This document shows, one piece after another, positions 53,632 to 63,082 of a DNA stretch of 64,000 nt. Source of the stretch: a bacterium (GTDB taxonomy: Bacteria; Hydrothermota; UBA3073; JACQXS01; JAQTXJ01); contig JAQUPX010000001.1 in NCBI GenBank assembly GCA_028716385.1, positions 532,775 to 596,774 on the forward strand, read 5' to 3'. Position 1 is the first letter of the stretch, and the number at the start of each line of letters is the position of its first letter. The position numbers and the translations under genes were made by a program. The notes beneath the pieces were generated by a model. It was given only the letters and a program-made list of their open reading frames with translations. It was not told where the DNA came from and did no database searches.

Positions 53632-53694
53632 TTATTTTATCAAGATTAATTTCTTTGTTGCTTTAATTATATTAGATTCTTCTCCGCCTGATTA
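53632..53694 (-). pseudogene. Decayed T9SS sorting-domain tail, second case
   Basis: On the minus strand, directly after a stop codon (53692-53694), the frame reads SGGEESNIIKATKKLILIK and stop at 53632. The KATKKLILIK end is typical of type A sorting domains (compare KATKKLVLIK at the end of the Kelch protein in this window). Nothing upstream continues the frame, so only about the last 19 residues of a former secreted protein remain. Confidence 0.75.
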
Positions 53695-53795
53695 CGACAA
53701 CATCATATGCTGTATATAAAGAAAAAATATGCGGTTGTCAATCTTTTTGTCTTATATAATCGGGACATAGACGTAATAAAAATTAATTTTTAAAA

Positions 53796-53823
53796 TTGAC
53801 AAAAAAATGTAACTTTATATCAT
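53796..53823 (+). promoter_or_regulatory. Promoter of the beta-barrel-like gene
   Basis: TTGACA (53796-53801), 16-bp spacer, TATCAT (53818-53823), 46 bases before the start; an AAGGAGGGA Shine-Dalgarno precedes the ATG. Confidence 0.65.
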
Positions 53824-53869
53824 AAGCTATATTGATTAAATAATGGATAACTAAAACAAGGAGGGAAAG

Positions 53870-54661
53870 ATGGGATTAAATTTATTATTTCTAATAGGCC
53901 TAAGTTTTTCGGGAGTTATGGGTGGTCCAAAGGATAAGCCGATGATATTCAGACTCGGATATGTTCCGGGGGGGATGGTCGTTCAGGAAGATTACTGGAC
54001 AAAAGTATTTGAAGAGAATAATGCACCGACATTGGAATTCGGTATGCCTACGGGAGCTTATTTTAGATTGGATTGGGTAGTATCAAGATTCATACCTAAG
54101 GAAGGTTACCAATATGCAGAGACAGAAAAATTAAGAAGAGCAATAGTGCTTACACAGAAGTTTCTTGCGCCAAAAGCTTTTTATATGGGTTTTAATATGG
54201 GAATGTATTCTTTAACAGCAAAAGATAATGCTTTTGGAAAATTTAGCATACCGAATTTATATCCTATGGGAGGTAGCTTTGGATTTATTAATGGAATGTC
54301 TCCGTGGCATACTTATTGGTCTGTTGGCGGAGGTATGCTTATAGGAACAGAGAAATGGGATCTTGCGGATTCCCTAAGAACAATAGATACAACTTCTTGG
54401 ACGCAAAAATCTTCTACGGATGTTCAAGGATGGTATGGTATGACAGAGTTGGGATTAATAAGACAGCTCAGGGGGCCTTTTGCGCTGGATTTGTTTGTTG
54501 GTGTAAATTATTTGATGGTAAATTATACTGTAGGGGATTATAAAGAAATTCCCTTATTGCCAAGTGCGCCGGATAAAAAATTAGAAACAATTCCGGTAGT
54601 TGAAGCCGGTATCGGATTTATCTTTGCATTCCCGTGGTATCAGGAAGAAACAATCTGGTAG
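53870..54661 (+). CDS. Exported outer-membrane beta-barrel-like protein, unknown family
   Basis: A 263-residue protein with a short signal sequence (MGLNLLFLIGLSFSGVMG) and a strong AAGGAGGGA Shine-Dalgarno. The mature part is rich in Gly and aromatic residues with alternating polarity (AFYMGFNMGMYSLTA, SFGFINGMSPWHTYWSVGGG, LDLFVGVNYLMVNYTVG, VVEAGIGFIFAFPW), suggesting a small eight- to ten-stranded outer-membrane barrel. It does not end in the usual terminal Phe. I do not recognise the family. It has its own promoter and appears to be a single-gene unit. A GTGCTTGGATATCCAA palindrome lies after it. Confidence 0.6.
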   Translation: MGLNLLFLIGLSFSGVMGGPKDKPMIFRLGYVPGGMVVQEDYWTKVFEENNAPTLEFGMPTGAYFRLDWVVSRFIPKEGYQYAETEKLRRAIVLTQKFLAPKAFYMGFNMGMYSLTAKDNAFGKFSIPNLYPMGGSFGFINGMSPWHTYWSVGGGMLIGTEKWDLADSLRTIDTTSWTQKSSTDVQGWYGMTELGLIRQLRGPFALDLFVGVNYLMVNYTVGDYKEIPLLPSAPDKKLETIPVVEAGIGFIFAFPWYQEETIW

Positions 54662-54948
54662 TGTTGTAAATAGATCAAAAATTAAAAATCAAATATCAAA
54701 TATTTCCAGCGGTGCTTGGATATCCAACGACGGGATAAGAATCTCTAATACTACAGTATAAGAGTTTCTTATAGGAAGACAGGATTAACAGGATAAAAAT
54801 ACAGAGAGACACGGAGATATGGCGATGCGGAGAAGGGGAGAGATTTTAGAATAGAACCGAAAACCAGCAGACAAATTCGCTACGCTGAAAATCAAAAACT
54901 TTCTCGGAACAGATTAGGGATTATAGTAGTAACAGAAGACAAAAGAGA
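54662..54948. other. Intergenic region with palindrome and degenerate repeat
   Basis: No gene recognised. It holds TTGGATATCCAA (54716-54727) and then a GACAGGATTAACAGGATA, CAGAGAGACACGGAGA and GATGCGGAGAAG series (about 54778-54830), relics of the dispersed phrase family also seen near 51858. Confidence 0.45.
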
Positions 54949-55395
54949 TTATGTTAATTCTTCGTTTGTAACTCGTAGTCTTTGAGCTAACATCTGGCAG
55001 AAGTTTTTATAGAGTTTCAATTTTAAAGTTATATTTGTTGAGGAAAGAATGTTTTCATTTACTATCATAAGTAAAGTGTCTGTGAGTGCTTTTGCGCTTG
55101 CGGTACGAGGTGCATCGTGCTGTATAATTCCCATCTCACCAAAATAGTTATTGGTTCCTAATTCGGCAAGTTCTTTTTCTCCTTTGTATATACTTACGGA
55201 ACCATAAACAATGATATACATTTCTTGCCCTTGTTCTCCTTCTCTGAAGATAACTTCACCCGGTTTTATTTTCTTTGTAGTACTGACCTTTAGCATATCT
55301 ACTAGTTCATACGGTTCAAAATTGGAAAAGAATTCCACGCTTTTGCGTATTTTTTCAATTACACCCAACATCTCTTTTTCGTTCAATTCACTCAT
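54949..55395 (-). CDS. Single cyclic-nucleotide-binding-domain protein
   Basis: A 148-residue cytoplasmic protein. ATG 55395 follows AAGGAGAA and is preferred to the TTG at 55422. It is essentially one CAP-type effector domain: FEPYELVDMLKVS, KPGEVIFREGEQGQEMYIIVYGSV, and the phosphate-binding cassette NYFGEMGIIQHDAPRTASAKA (Gly-Glu-Met and Arg as for cAMP/cGMP binding). No DNA-binding helix-turn-helix is attached, so it is not a CRP-type regulator; it may act as a small nucleotide sensor that binds a partner. Its own promoter lies just upstream. Confidence 0.88.
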   Translation of the reverse strand: MSELNEKEMLGVIEKIRKSVEFFSNFEPYELVDMLKVSTTKKIKPGEVIFREGEQGQEMYIIVYGSVSIYKGEKELAELGTNNYFGEMGIIQHDAPRTASAKALTDTLLMIVNENILSSTNITLKLKLYKNFCQMLAQRLRVTNEELT

Positions 55396-55441
55396 TATTT
55401 CTCCTTCAATTCTATACTTCAATACATAATTAATTATATTT

Positions 55442-55469
55442 AATATAACAAAAACACCAGAATTGTCAA
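55442..55469 (-). promoter_or_regulatory. Promoter of cyclic-nucleotide-domain gene
   Basis: Minus strand TTGACA (55469-55464), 16-bp spacer, TATATT (55447-55442), 47 bases before the ATG. Confidence 0.65.
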
Positions 55470-55557
55470 GCCCTTATTTTATAATACCATAGGGTTTACA
55501 ACAATAAAATAAGGCATTAACAAAGCATAACTTCTCAAATTAGTTTTTATACCAAAA

Positions 55558-55575
55558 CGCAGGCTAAAGCCTGCG
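55558..55575. repeat. Palindrome downstream of rho
   Basis: CGCAGGC-TAAA-GCCTGCG followed by GCTACCC, 27 bp after the rho stop. It has the same GGCTAAAGCC core as 4139-4150. It looks like a dispersed palindrome and could also help end the por-rho transcript. Confidence 0.65.
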
Positions 55576-55601
55576 GCTACCCAGGATAGGTCTAAGAGTT
55601 G

Positions 55602-56849
55602 CTATCCGTTGCTATTCATTGATTCAAGAAAATCCTGGTTTGTCTTTGTCCTGCTCATCCTGTCCCGCATTAGCTCCATTGCTTCTATCTGGTTCATTTC
55701 TAAAAGCACTCTTTTCAATATGTGAATCCTGTGTAAATCTTTTTCAGGGAGAAGAAGTTCAATCTTTCTTGTTCCCGATTTATTAAGATTTATTGCCGGA
55801 TATATTCCTCTGTTTGAGAGTTCTCTATCCAGAACGAGTTCCATATTTCCTGTGCCTTTGAATTCTTCAAATATAACTTCATCCATTCTTGAACCGGTTT
55901 CAACAAGGGCGGTGGCGACGATTGTTAATGACCCGCCTTCTTCAACGTTTCTTGCGGCTCCGAAGAATTTTTTGGGTTCGCGTAAAGCTTCGGCGTCTAC
56001 TCCTCCTGACAACGTACGTCCGGAATGAGGTATAATTGTATTATGCGCTCTCGCTAATCTTGTTATGGAGTCCAGCAATATAACTACGTCCCTTTTGTTT
56101 TCTACGAGCCTCTTTGCTTTTTCCATAACCATTTTAGCAACTTGCACGTGTCTGTCGGACGGTTCATCAAAAGTAGAAGAAAGAACTTCTGCTTTTACGT
56201 GCCTTCTTGTGTCGGTGACTTCCTCGGGTCTTTCATCTATGAGCAGGATAAGTTGTACGACTTCAGGATGATTTTCCGTAATCGAATTTGCTATTTTCTG
56301 AAGCAATATAGTTTTTCCTGCTCTCGGAGGCGAGACTATTAGCCCTCTCTGCCCTTTTCCTATAGGACAGACAAGATCCAGGATTCGCATTGACAGATCT
56401 CCATCAGCTCTTTCGAGTTTTAATCGTTCAGTCGGATGATAAGGCGTAAGAGCATCAAAAGGAACTCTTTGTTTGCAGCCTTCCGGGGATTCCATATTAA
56501 CGGCTTCTATTTTTAGAAGCGCAGGATATCTTTCGGAATCTTTTGGTGGCCTGACCCGCCCTATAACCATATCTCCCGTTCTCAGGTCAAATCTTTTTAT
56601 TTGAGTGTGAGAAACGTAAATGTCTTCCGGGGAAGGAAGATATGAGTTACGAGATGAACGTAAAAAACCATGTTCGGACAGGATTTCAAGTAACCCCTGT
56701 CCGAACATGCTTCCTTCTTCTTTTGCCTGAGCTTCAAGAATCTTATATGTCAATTCCTCTTTGTTGCCTTCAGGATTTTCCATTCCTAATTTTTGCGCCA
56801 TTTTTTTCAATAGCGGCTCTTCTTTTGTAAGTAATTCTGTTATTTCCAT
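55602..56849 (-). CDS. rho: Transcription termination factor Rho
   Basis: Hexameric RNA helicase for Rho-dependent termination. ATG 56849 lies one base after the porB stop; a GTG at 56858 would overlap porB. About 415 residues. Rho N-terminal helical domain, then the RNA-binding cold-shock-like fold ([21 protein letters not shown]), the P-loop SPPRAGKT (about 173-180), [19 protein letters not shown] (Q-loop region) and the [21 protein letters not shown]-loop. All are canonical. Standing last in a porCDAB-rho run, it has no recognisable promoter of its own and probably depends on upstream transcription. Confidence 0.97.
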   Translation of the reverse strand: MEITELLTKEEPLLKKMAQKLGMENPEGNKEELTYKILEAQAKEEGSMFGQGLLEILSEHGFLRSSRNSYLPSPEDIYVSHTQIKRFDLRTGDMVIGRVRPPKDSERYPALLKIEAVNMESPEGCKQRVPFDALTPYHPTERLKLERADGDLSMRILDLVCPIGKGQRGLIVSPPRAGKTILLQKIANSITENHPEVVQLILLIDERPEEVTDTRRHVKAEVLSSTFDEPSDRHVQVAKMVMEKAKRLVENKRDVVILLDSITRLARAHNTIIPHSGRTLSGGVDAEALREPKKFFGAARNVEEGGSLTIVATALVETGSRMDEVIFEEFKGTGNMELVLDRELSNRGIYPAINLNKSGTRKIELLLPEKDLHRIHILKRVLLEMNQIEAMELMRDRMSRTKTNQDFLESMNSNG

Positions 56850-56850
56850 A

Positions 56851-57768
56851 TCATTCACATTTTTTTAACAATGTCTCCCATTTTGTATCTACATCCTTTT
56901 GAATATTGGTAAGCATTTCTTTGTTGCCTTCTTTGAACAGGTGGGAAAATCTTTTCTGCAGTTTCATCCATTCTTCAACTTTCATTTCTTTTTTGGGTTT
57001 GTATGTAAGCGTATATTTTCCGTTTTCTACTTCATACATTGGCCAGAATTTGCATTCCGCTGCCAGTTTCCCTATTTCAATCGTCTTATTTGGCGCGAAT
57101 CCCCAACCTAACGGACACGGCGCTAATACGTTTATAAAAGATGGCCCGTCTGTTTTTAAAGCTTTTTCAACTTTTTTCGTAAAGTCCATCCAGTATGCCG
57201 GGTTTGCTTGTGCAACATATGGCGTATCATGAGCGGCAATGATTTCCGTAAGATTTTTCCGTCTCTGGACTTTGCCCTGGATTTTAGTTCCTGCAGGAGA
57301 CGTCGTGGTGTTTGCACCTGTGGGTGTTGCAGAGCTTCTCTGGATACCGGTATTCATATAAGCCTGGTTATCATAACATATGTAAAGGAATTTATGTCCT
57401 CTTTCAATTGCTCCGGATAAGGCTTGTAATCCTATATCATAGGTGCCACCGTCTCCGCCGAAAGCGATAAAATTCCAGTCTTCTTTTACCTGTCCTTTTT
57501 GTTTAAGGGCTTTGTATGTGGCTTCAACGCCTGATACGATAGCGGCTGCGTTCTCAAATCCTAAATGCGCATAAGGTAAACCCCAAGCCGTATAAGGATA
57601 TATGGTGGTTACAACTTCCATACATCCTGTTGCGAAACAGACTACGGTATTTTTACCTGCAGTGCATAACGCCTGGTTTATTACGACAGTTCCTCCGCAT
57701 CCAGCACAAGCCCTGTGCCCTCCCGTGAACAATCCTGCATTTTTGGAGAGTTCCTTTAAGTTTGGCAT
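56851..57768 (-). CDS. porB: Pyruvate:ferredoxin oxidoreductase, beta subunit
   Basis: Thiamine-pyrophosphate subunit of a four-subunit 2-oxoacid oxidoreductase. 305 residues, with AGGAGGAGTAAG before ATG 57768. Cluster ligands: CAGCGG near residue 20 and further Cys residues ([22 protein letters not shown]). TPP/Mg site: [15 protein letters not shown] and [13 protein letters not shown]. The [17 protein letters not shown] end is typical for pyruvate synthase beta subunits of the Thermotoga/archaeal type. Works with porC, porD and porA immediately upstream. The exact 2-oxoacid (pyruvate rather than another) is the likeliest reading but not proven. Confidence 0.93.
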   Translation of the reverse strand: MPNLKELSKNAGLFTGGHRACAGCGGTVVINQALCTAGKNTVVCFATGCMEVVTTIYPYTAWGLPYAHLGFENAAAIVSGVEATYKALKQKGQVKEDWNFIAFGGDGGTYDIGLQALSGAIERGHKFLYICYDNQAYMNTGIQRSSATPTGANTTTSPAGTKIQGKVQRRKNLTEIIAAHDTPYVAQANPAYWMDFTKKVEKALKTDGPSFINVLAPCPLGWGFAPNKTIEIGKLAAECKFWPMYEVENGKYTLTYKPKKEMKVEEWMKLQKRFSHLFKEGNKEMLTNIQKDVDTKWETLLKKCE

Positions 57769-57804
57769 CTTACTCCTCCTATCTAAAAATAGTTTTCAAT
57801 TTTT

Positions 57805-58974
57805 TTATTCTCTTAATCCTATATAATCTAAAGGTTTTTCGACTTTACCCTGGAGTTTCATCTTTTCACCTTTTTCTATTACGGTTGCTATTTCTTCAAT
57901 GTCAATATCCCTGCCACCTAAGCCGTATATATAATCGGCAAAAAGTATTTTTGGCATCTGGTCGTAAAGAGCAGCCCTGGTTTCGACGAAAATTGGTCCA
58001 CCCATACTGCTTGCCGTATCTGAACGGTCAAGAACCGTAACAAATTTAGCTTTTGATAGAGCTTTTTTCAGTTGTTCATGTGGAAACGGTCTGAAAACGT
58101 GGAGTTTTATAAGTCCAACCTTAACTCCTTTTGCTCTCATTTTATCGATAGCAACTTTTGCGGTTCCGCAGGTAGAGCCCATAGCCATTACTATATGGTC
58201 GGCATCTTCGGTTTTGTATTCTTCAATTATGTCATAACCTCTTCCGAATTTCTGCTTGAATTCCTTATTTACTGCGTCAAGTGTGGTCAATGAAGTGTTC
58301 ATTGCTTCCATTAGTTGTCTTCTGTGTTCAAAATAATAATCCTGTAAATCCAACGGACCAACGGTTATAGGAGCTCCACCGAAAAGAGAATAAGCTGAAC
58401 GGTGTGGGCCTATAAAGTCCTGAACCTGTTTATCTTCAAGAATTTCTACGCCCTGCATACAATGGGAAATTATGAATCCGTCTGTTGAAACCATAGTGGG
58501 TAGGAATACCGTTTCTGCAATTCTAATTGCTTGAATTACTGAATCATAAGCATCTTGGGAATCTTCTGCATATATTTGTATCCATCCGGCTTCTTTGGAT
58601 CCCATAGTATCCGAGTGGTCACAATGAATATTTATTGGTGCGGACAAAGAGCGGTTTACTTCACATATAACAATTGGTGCTCTTAAGCCTGCAGCCTGAT
58701 ATAATACTTCATGCATTAAAGCTAATCCCTGGGATGACGTTCCTGTCATAACTCTTGCACCTGCGGCAGATGCGCCTACGCATGCGGAAATTGCGGAATG
58801 TTCCGATTCCACAGGTATAAATTGAGTAGTTACTAAACCATCCGATACAAAGCTAGCAAAAATTTGAACTATTTCAGTTGCAGGGGTTATTGGGTAAGCA
58901 GCGACGACATCAGGATTTATCTGTCTCATGGCCTCTGCCATAGCTTCGTTTCCAGTTAAAGCACGCCTTGGCAT
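57805..58974 (-). CDS. porA: Pyruvate:ferredoxin oxidoreductase, alpha subunit
   Basis: 389-residue subunit with pyrimidine-binding and transketolase-like domains: MPRRALTGNEAMAEAMR, AAYPITPATEIVQIFA, FIPVESEHSAISACVGASAA and RVMTGTSSQGLALMHEVLY, all hallmark PorA sequence. The C-terminal domain has AMGSTCGTAK and LDRSDTASSMGGP. A GGAGGTAAAAA Shine-Dalgarno precedes ATG 58974. It starts 3 bp after porD ends, within one operon. In anaerobes the enzyme interconverts pyruvate + CoA and acetyl-CoA + CO2 with reduction of ferredoxin. Confidence 0.94.
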   Translation of the reverse strand: MPRRALTGNEAMAEAMRQINPDVVAAYPITPATEIVQIFASFVSDGLVTTQFIPVESEHSAISACVGASAAGARVMTGTSSQGLALMHEVLYQAAGLRAPIVICEVNRSLSAPINIHCDHSDTMGSKEAGWIQIYAEDSQDAYDSVIQAIRIAETVFLPTMVSTDGFIISHCMQGVEILEDKQVQDFIGPHRSAYSLFGGAPITVGPLDLQDYYFEHRRQLMEAMNTSLTTLDAVNKEFKQKFGRGYDIIEEYKTEDADHIVMAMGSTCGTAKVAIDKMRAKGVKVGLIKLHVFRPFPHEQLKKALSKAKFVTVLDRSDTASSMGGPIFVETRAALYDQMPKILFADYIYGLGGRDIDIEEIATVIEKGEKMKLQGKVEKPLDYIGLRE

Positions 58975-58977
58975 TTT

Positions 58978-59259
58978 TTACCTCCTCTCCATTTCCATTT
59001 TTATAACTTTTACGGGGCATTCTTTTGCACATATTCCACAACCTTTACAATGGTCATAGTCTATTCCGGTCATTTTTCCATCTTTAACCTGAATAGAAGA
59101 ATCCGGACAATATATAAAACACATAAGACAAGAGGTGCATTTTTCTTTATCCCAAATTGGTTTTTCTGAACGCCAATCTCCGGTTTTGAAATCAAGAGCA
59201 CTTCCGGCTTTTGTTATTATACCTCCGGTTGGAAGGTCTTTCCAGCCTTTCTTTGTCAT
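58978..59259 (-). CDS. porD: Pyruvate:ferredoxin oxidoreductase, delta (ferredoxin) subunit
   Basis: 93-residue two-cluster ferredoxin. CTSCLMCFIYCP and CKGCGICAKECP supply the eight cysteines for two [4Fe-4S] clusters. The N-terminal part has the GWKDLPTGGIITKAGSAL stretch typical of PorD. It overlaps porC by 4 bp (59256-59259), with GGAGGTGGAAA as Shine-Dalgarno. It relays electrons from the TPP site to external ferredoxin. Confidence 0.95.
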   Translation of the reverse strand: MTKKGWKDLPTGGIITKAGSALDFKTGDWRSEKPIWDKEKCTSCLMCFIYCPDSSIQVKDGKMTGIDYDHCKGCGICAKECPVKVIKMEMERR

Positions 59260-59849
59260 TTTCCACCTCCATCGGTTACTTTTACTTCATTGTAAGCCCG
59301 TCTAATTGAATCTATATTTCCTTTAATGACTTCGGGCTTTCCTTTGAATTTCTTTCCCAGTGTTTTTTCTACAAATTTAATTAAATCATCAATTCCTATA
59401 ACGTCTGTAACACGAACAAGGGCACCAAGCATCGGCGTATTTGGAAGTTCTTTGCCAAGCAGTTCACGTGAAATCCCGGATGCATCTACCGTGCATATTT
59501 TTTGATTCTTGAGGTTTAGTTTCTTGCGAAGGCTGTCTGCAGAGGCATTGGTGTTTACAAGTATAATGCCGTCGGCTTTAAGTCCCTCGGTTACAGGCTG
59601 TGTTTCCATTAGAGTTGGGTCTAATATTACGACTACTTTTGGCTCTTTAATTCCACAATGCATTGTAATCGGCTCGGCAGAAGACCTGTTAAATGCCTGA
59701 ACCGGAGCACCCATTCTTTCAGGGCCATATTCCGGGAAAGCCTGGAAATATTTGCCTGTCGACATAATTGCATCTCCAAATAACAGAGCCGCTGTTTTTG
59801 CCCCCTGTCCTCCGCGGCCATGCCATCTTACTTCAAAGATATCGCTCAT
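59256..59849 (-). CDS. porC: Pyruvate:ferredoxin oxidoreductase, gamma subunit
   Basis: 197 residues, first gene of the porCDAB order known from Thermotoga and many archaea. ATG 59849 is behind AGGAGGATTTG; the TTG at 59852 is discarded. Signatures: RWHGRGGQGAKTAALLFGDA, FPEYGPERMGAPVQAF and LDPTLMETQPV. The subunit binds CoA and structures the complex. It lies 50 bp downstream of ybaB on the same strand with no terminator seen, so the whole dnaX-ybaB-porCDAB-rho run may be transcribed together. Confidence 0.95.
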   Translation of the reverse strand: MSDIFEVRWHGRGGQGAKTAALLFGDAIMSTGKYFQAFPEYGPERMGAPVQAFNRSSAEPITMHCGIKEPKVVVILDPTLMETQPVTEGLKADGIILVNTNASADSLRKKLNLKNQKICTVDASGISRELLGKELPNTPMLGALVRVTDVIGIDDLIKFVEKTLGKKFKGKPEVIKGNIDSIRRAYNEVKVTDGGGK

Positions 59850-59898
59850 CAAATCCTCCTTTTCAATAATATTATATTTTTGTGTTTAATTATATATG

Positions 59899-60192
59899 CT
59901 ATTTTTTCTGCATTAATCCCATCATCATTTTTTGCGATGCTACGGATGCTTTTTGCAAAGCCTGATTAAACGCTGATTTTATAAGGTCTTCTAGAAATTT
60001 GTTGTCCTTTGCAAGAGAACTACTGTCTATATGAACTTCTACGACTTCCTGAATGCCGTTAACTACAATCTTAACCATTCCCCCGCCTGCAACACCTTCA
60101 AATTTTTCAACCTTTAATTTTGATTGAATCCCGCCCAACATCGTGTTCATTTCTTTCGCATTGCCTAACATTTGTTTTAAATTATCAAACAT
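59899..60192 (-). CDS. YbaB/EbfC-family nucleoid-associated protein
   Basis: 97-residue protein of the YbaB/EbfC family that binds DNA as a dimer. MFDNLKQMLGNAKEMNTML (N-terminal helix), GMVKIVVNGIQEVVEVHID (central sheet) and LEDLIKSAFNQALQKA (C-terminal helix) match the family over its full length. GGGAGGTAATAAAA precedes ATG 60192. It starts 5 bp after dnaX ends. The dnaX-ybaB pair is widely conserved; recR, which often follows, is absent here. Confidence 0.94.
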   Translation of the reverse strand: MFDNLKQMLGNAKEMNTMLGGIQSKLKVEKFEGVAGGGMVKIVVNGIQEVVEVHIDSSSLAKDNKFLEDLIKSAFNQALQKASVASQKMMMGLMQKK

Positions 60193-60197
60193 TTTTA

Positions 60198-61769
60198 TTA
60201 CCTCCCGCCGATTGCCTCTGCATTTAATATTTTTATCGCAGATTTAACGATTGGCTCTTCTAACATAGTATTTTGCCTCTTGCCTATGGGATGTTCGGAT
60301 TTTGTAGATTCAAATGAAATACGCATTGGTTCGCCACCAACATCAGATAGAATTTTTTCTATGTTAGTTTTTTTAGATTCTGCCTGTGTTCTACAAAAAT
60401 CATTTGTATAGGAAACAAATAATTTATTCCCTTCTAATTTAAGGGGAGTTCCTTCACTTAAAAAACTGCTGAGAGAAATAGGAACCTTTTCTATAAGCGC
60501 TTTCCATAAACTATTAGCCGTAGTCGCTTTATCTTGGAAATTAGCAAGTTCATCAGAGCTATCTGTTGCCTTCTTATTTTCAACTTCTATTTCTTCTATC
60601 GGATTTTTCTTGTCGACAGGATTGTTTATAAAAGATTGAACAGGATTGTCAATTCTTGAAAATTCAGTTTGTCCCATAGTTAATAATTTGTCTATTTCTA
60701 TTTGTGTAGAAATAGCCATTCTTATCAATATTTGTTCAAGATAAATTTCCTGAGAAAGTGCAAATTTTAGTTCTTTTTGCGCATCAAATAAAAATTCTAA
60801 AAGTCTTAATATATGAGTTGGTTGAAAACTGGTTACTTGAGCTATATAGGATGGATTATCTGTAGTCTCTACTTTTGTTTTAATTAGGAACAATTTGTGT
60901 AAATGTCCAACAAGAGACTCAATTAATTCTTCAGGGGATAATCCCTCATTTAATACATTATGTAATATTTCAATTATGCCGTTTGGATTTTTTTGTATTA
61001 TATAGTCTGTGAGTTTTAAGATTATTGTTTCGTTAGGCATTCCAAGTAGTTGTTGAATATGCTCTGCAGTTATTTTGCCGCCGGAATAAGAAACCAATTG
61101 TTCTAAAAGAGAAATGGCATCTCGCATTGCTCCATCTACTTTCTGTGCTATTACTGTTATCGCCGAATCGTCTATTTCTATTGATTCTGTTTTCGCAATA
61201 TTTTTAATCCGAGTTTCTATTTCTTTTGTGCTTACTTTTCTGAAGTTAAATCTTTGACATCTTGAGCTGATTGTAACCGGAATTTTGTGAGGAGATGTTG
61301 TTGCTAATACAAATAATACACGGGAAGGTGGTTCTTCAAGTGTTTTTAGTAGCGCATTAAAAGCAGGCTCTGTAAGCATATGCGCTTCGTCTATTACATA
61401 TATTTTATATTTACCTTTTGTCGGTGCATATTTTACTCTTTCCCTTAATTCTCTTATTTCATCTATTCCTCTATTAGATGCCCCGTCTATCTCAAGAACA
61501 TCTATGGAATTTCCAAATTGAATTTCTTTGCAGGAATCGCATTCATTACAAGGTTCGGTTCCGGTTCTATTTTCGCAATTTAAATATCTACCCAGTAATC
61601 TTGCGGTAGTAGTTTTCCCGGTTCCGTGGTGTCCCGTAAAAAGATAAGCATTAGCAAGTTTATCATTTTGTATTTCATTTATTAATGTTTTTATTATGTG
61701 CCCTTGTCCAACAACGTCTTCAAATTTTTTAGGTCTATATTTAATAGTTAACCCTTGATATGAACTCAT
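60198..61769 (-). CDS. dnaX: DNA polymerase III subunits gamma/tau
   Basis: Clamp-loader ATPase, 523 residues. Conserved YRPKKFEDVVGQ, Walker A GHHGTGKT (46-53), zinc module with Cys65, Cys74, Cys77 and Cys80, Walker B IYVIDEAHML (127-130 DEAH), sensor SRC (SSRCQRFNFRK) and the AAA+ lid. After the ~360-residue conserved part, a tau-like extension (about 380-523) is present, including a weakly conserved domain. Whether a shorter gamma form is made by frameshifting was not assessed. Weak Shine-Dalgarno at ATG 61769. tRNA-Ala lies 63 bp upstream on the same strand. Confidence 0.96.
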   Translation of the reverse strand: MSSYQGLTIKYRPKKFEDVVGQGHIIKTLINEIQNDKLANAYLFTGHHGTGKTTTARLLGRYLNCENRTGTEPCNECDSCKEIQFGNSIDVLEIDGASNRGIDEIRELRERVKYAPTKGKYKIYVIDEAHMLTEPAFNALLKTLEEPPSRVLFVLATTSPHKIPVTISSRCQRFNFRKVSTKEIETRIKNIAKTESIEIDDSAITVIAQKVDGAMRDAISLLEQLVSYSGGKITAEHIQQLLGMPNETIILKLTDYIIQKNPNGIIEILHNVLNEGLSPEELIESLVGHLHKLFLIKTKVETTDNPSYIAQVTSFQPTHILRLLEFLFDAQKELKFALSQEIYLEQILIRMAISTQIEIDKLLTMGQTEFSRIDNPVQSFINNPVDKKNPIEEIEVENKKATDSSDELANFQDKATTANSLWKALIEKVPISLSSFLSEGTPLKLEGNKLFVSYTNDFCRTQAESKKTNIEKILSDVGGEPMRISFESTKSEHPIGKRQNTMLEEPIVKSAIKILNAEAIGGR

Positions 61770-61832
61770 ATATTTTGTTGTCAGGTAAGTTAAAAAATTA
61801 AAATTACAAAAACATATATTTCAATCTTTTTT

Positions 61833-61905
61833 TGGAGGCGAACGGATTTGAACCGTCGACCTCAGACTTGCGAAGCCTGCGCTCTCCCTATTGAGCTACG
61901 CCCCC
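61833..61905 (-). tRNA. tRNA-Ala (anticodon CGC)
   Basis: A 73-nt cloverleaf. Acceptor GGGGGCG/CGCCTCC contains the G3:U70 wobble pair that identifies alanine tRNAs. The anticodon stem CAGGC/GTCTG holds loop TTCGCAA (anticodon CGC, codon GCG). The T arm with GTTCAAATC is standard. Discriminator A; CCA not encoded. Confidence 0.95.
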
Positions 61906-62011
61906 ATAGAAATTAACGGGATTAAATTAACCAAAAATCTTCGGATTTTTAATATTTGAATTTCCTAATTCACTTATTTATACAACTCCATTAGTAGACC
62001 AAAGTGAGTTT

Positions 62012-62962
62012 CTAAAGTATAATTTTGATGTATGAACTATTATATACCTCATCCACAAAACCTTGAACATGAGTAACTGTATAAGGCGGGACAATTACAT
62101 TATTAAGAAAATAATTCATTACTATCTGTGCTCTTGTTCTAGATAAAACATCATTCCTTGAGTAAACCTGTACGGTTAATTTTTTGGTGTATTTTTCTTT
62201 TATGATATCTGCTGCTTCCCTTAATAACAGGAAACCATCTTGAGTTATAGATGTAGAATTTTCACCAGCCCATACCCTATCTCCTCTTAAAGTAGTTACC
62301 CATTCTCCCATTTCATTGTATAAAACACCTTTTATAACAAGTTTGCGGCCTATGATTTTCGCGACATTTCCAAGTTTATCACTAGCTTCTGCTGAATAAT
62401 AATAAGTAATACCCGGATTTATCATGCTACCATCTATGCCTCTACCATCCCAGAAAATATTTTGAGGAGGTTGCCCTTCTCCACTCCATGTTTTAAATAT
62501 GCCACCTCTTTCGTCTCTTAAGAAAACTTCCCATTTTGATACATCTGAACCGTATACAGGATTGAATAATGCTATTTCCTTTCTTACAATTCCTGATAAC
62601 CAGGGCTTTATTACCTGTTCGGATGCAAATATAGGATATAAAGTTGTGGCTAATTCATTGTTTAATGCTAATTGTTTATCATAAATATATTCGCCCCTCT
62701 GGATATATGCAGTAAGAGCATCAAATGGGTCAAAATATAATTTAAGCGGTATTTTCTTTTCTTCTATTTTACCAGTAAATTTACCTTTTACTTCTACCTG
62801 TTCGGATTTCATATCCCCAGAAGCAGCGCCTGCTACTTTTTTTACAGTAGTGTCCTGAGCTATTGCCTGTTGTTTTGTTTGTTGTGGTGCTGTACCTTTT
62901 TGTGCAACACTCATCATTGGGACAATAAATAGTAACCCTATTATTAGAATAAATCGTTTCAT
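62012..62962 (-). CDS. Exported protein with FlgD-like and OmpA-like regions
   Basis: A 316-residue exported protein (signal MKRFILIIGLLFIVPMMSVAQ; AAGGGGGAATTTAT before the ATG). A Gln/Thr-rich linker leads to a FlgD-type Ig-like segment (FKTWSGEGQPPQNIFWDGRG, GITYYYSAEASDKLGNVAKI). The last ~75 residues (GFLLLREAADIIKEKYTKKL, VYSRNDVLSRTRAQIVMNYF, YTVTHVQGF) recall OmpA-type peptidoglycan-binding domains, in which RAQxVxxYF is a hallmark. It lies 120 bp downstream of the TonB-like gene on the same strand. A role in anchoring an envelope machine to peptidoglycan is plausible but inferred. Confidence 0.72.
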   Translation of the reverse strand: MKRFILIIGLLFIVPMMSVAQKGTAPQQTKQQAIAQDTTVKKVAGAASGDMKSEQVEVKGKFTGKIEEKKIPLKLYFDPFDALTAYIQRGEYIYDKQLALNNELATTLYPIFASEQVIKPWLSGIVRKEIALFNPVYGSDVSKWEVFLRDERGGIFKTWSGEGQPPQNIFWDGRGIDGSMINPGITYYYSAEASDKLGNVAKIIGRKLVIKGVLYNEMGEWVTTLRGDRVWAGENSTSITQDGFLLLREAADIIKEKYTKKLTVQVYSRNDVLSRTRAQIVMNYFLNNVIVPPYTVTHVQGFVDEVYNSSYIKIIL

Positions 62963-63082
62963 ATAAATTCCCCCTTGTTTTAAAAAATAAAAAATTTTGA
63001 CTTCATTTAGTGAATTATAACTTAAATAACGAATATTCTTCCTTTGTCAACAAGAATTTCCTTGATACTATAATAAAGAAGT

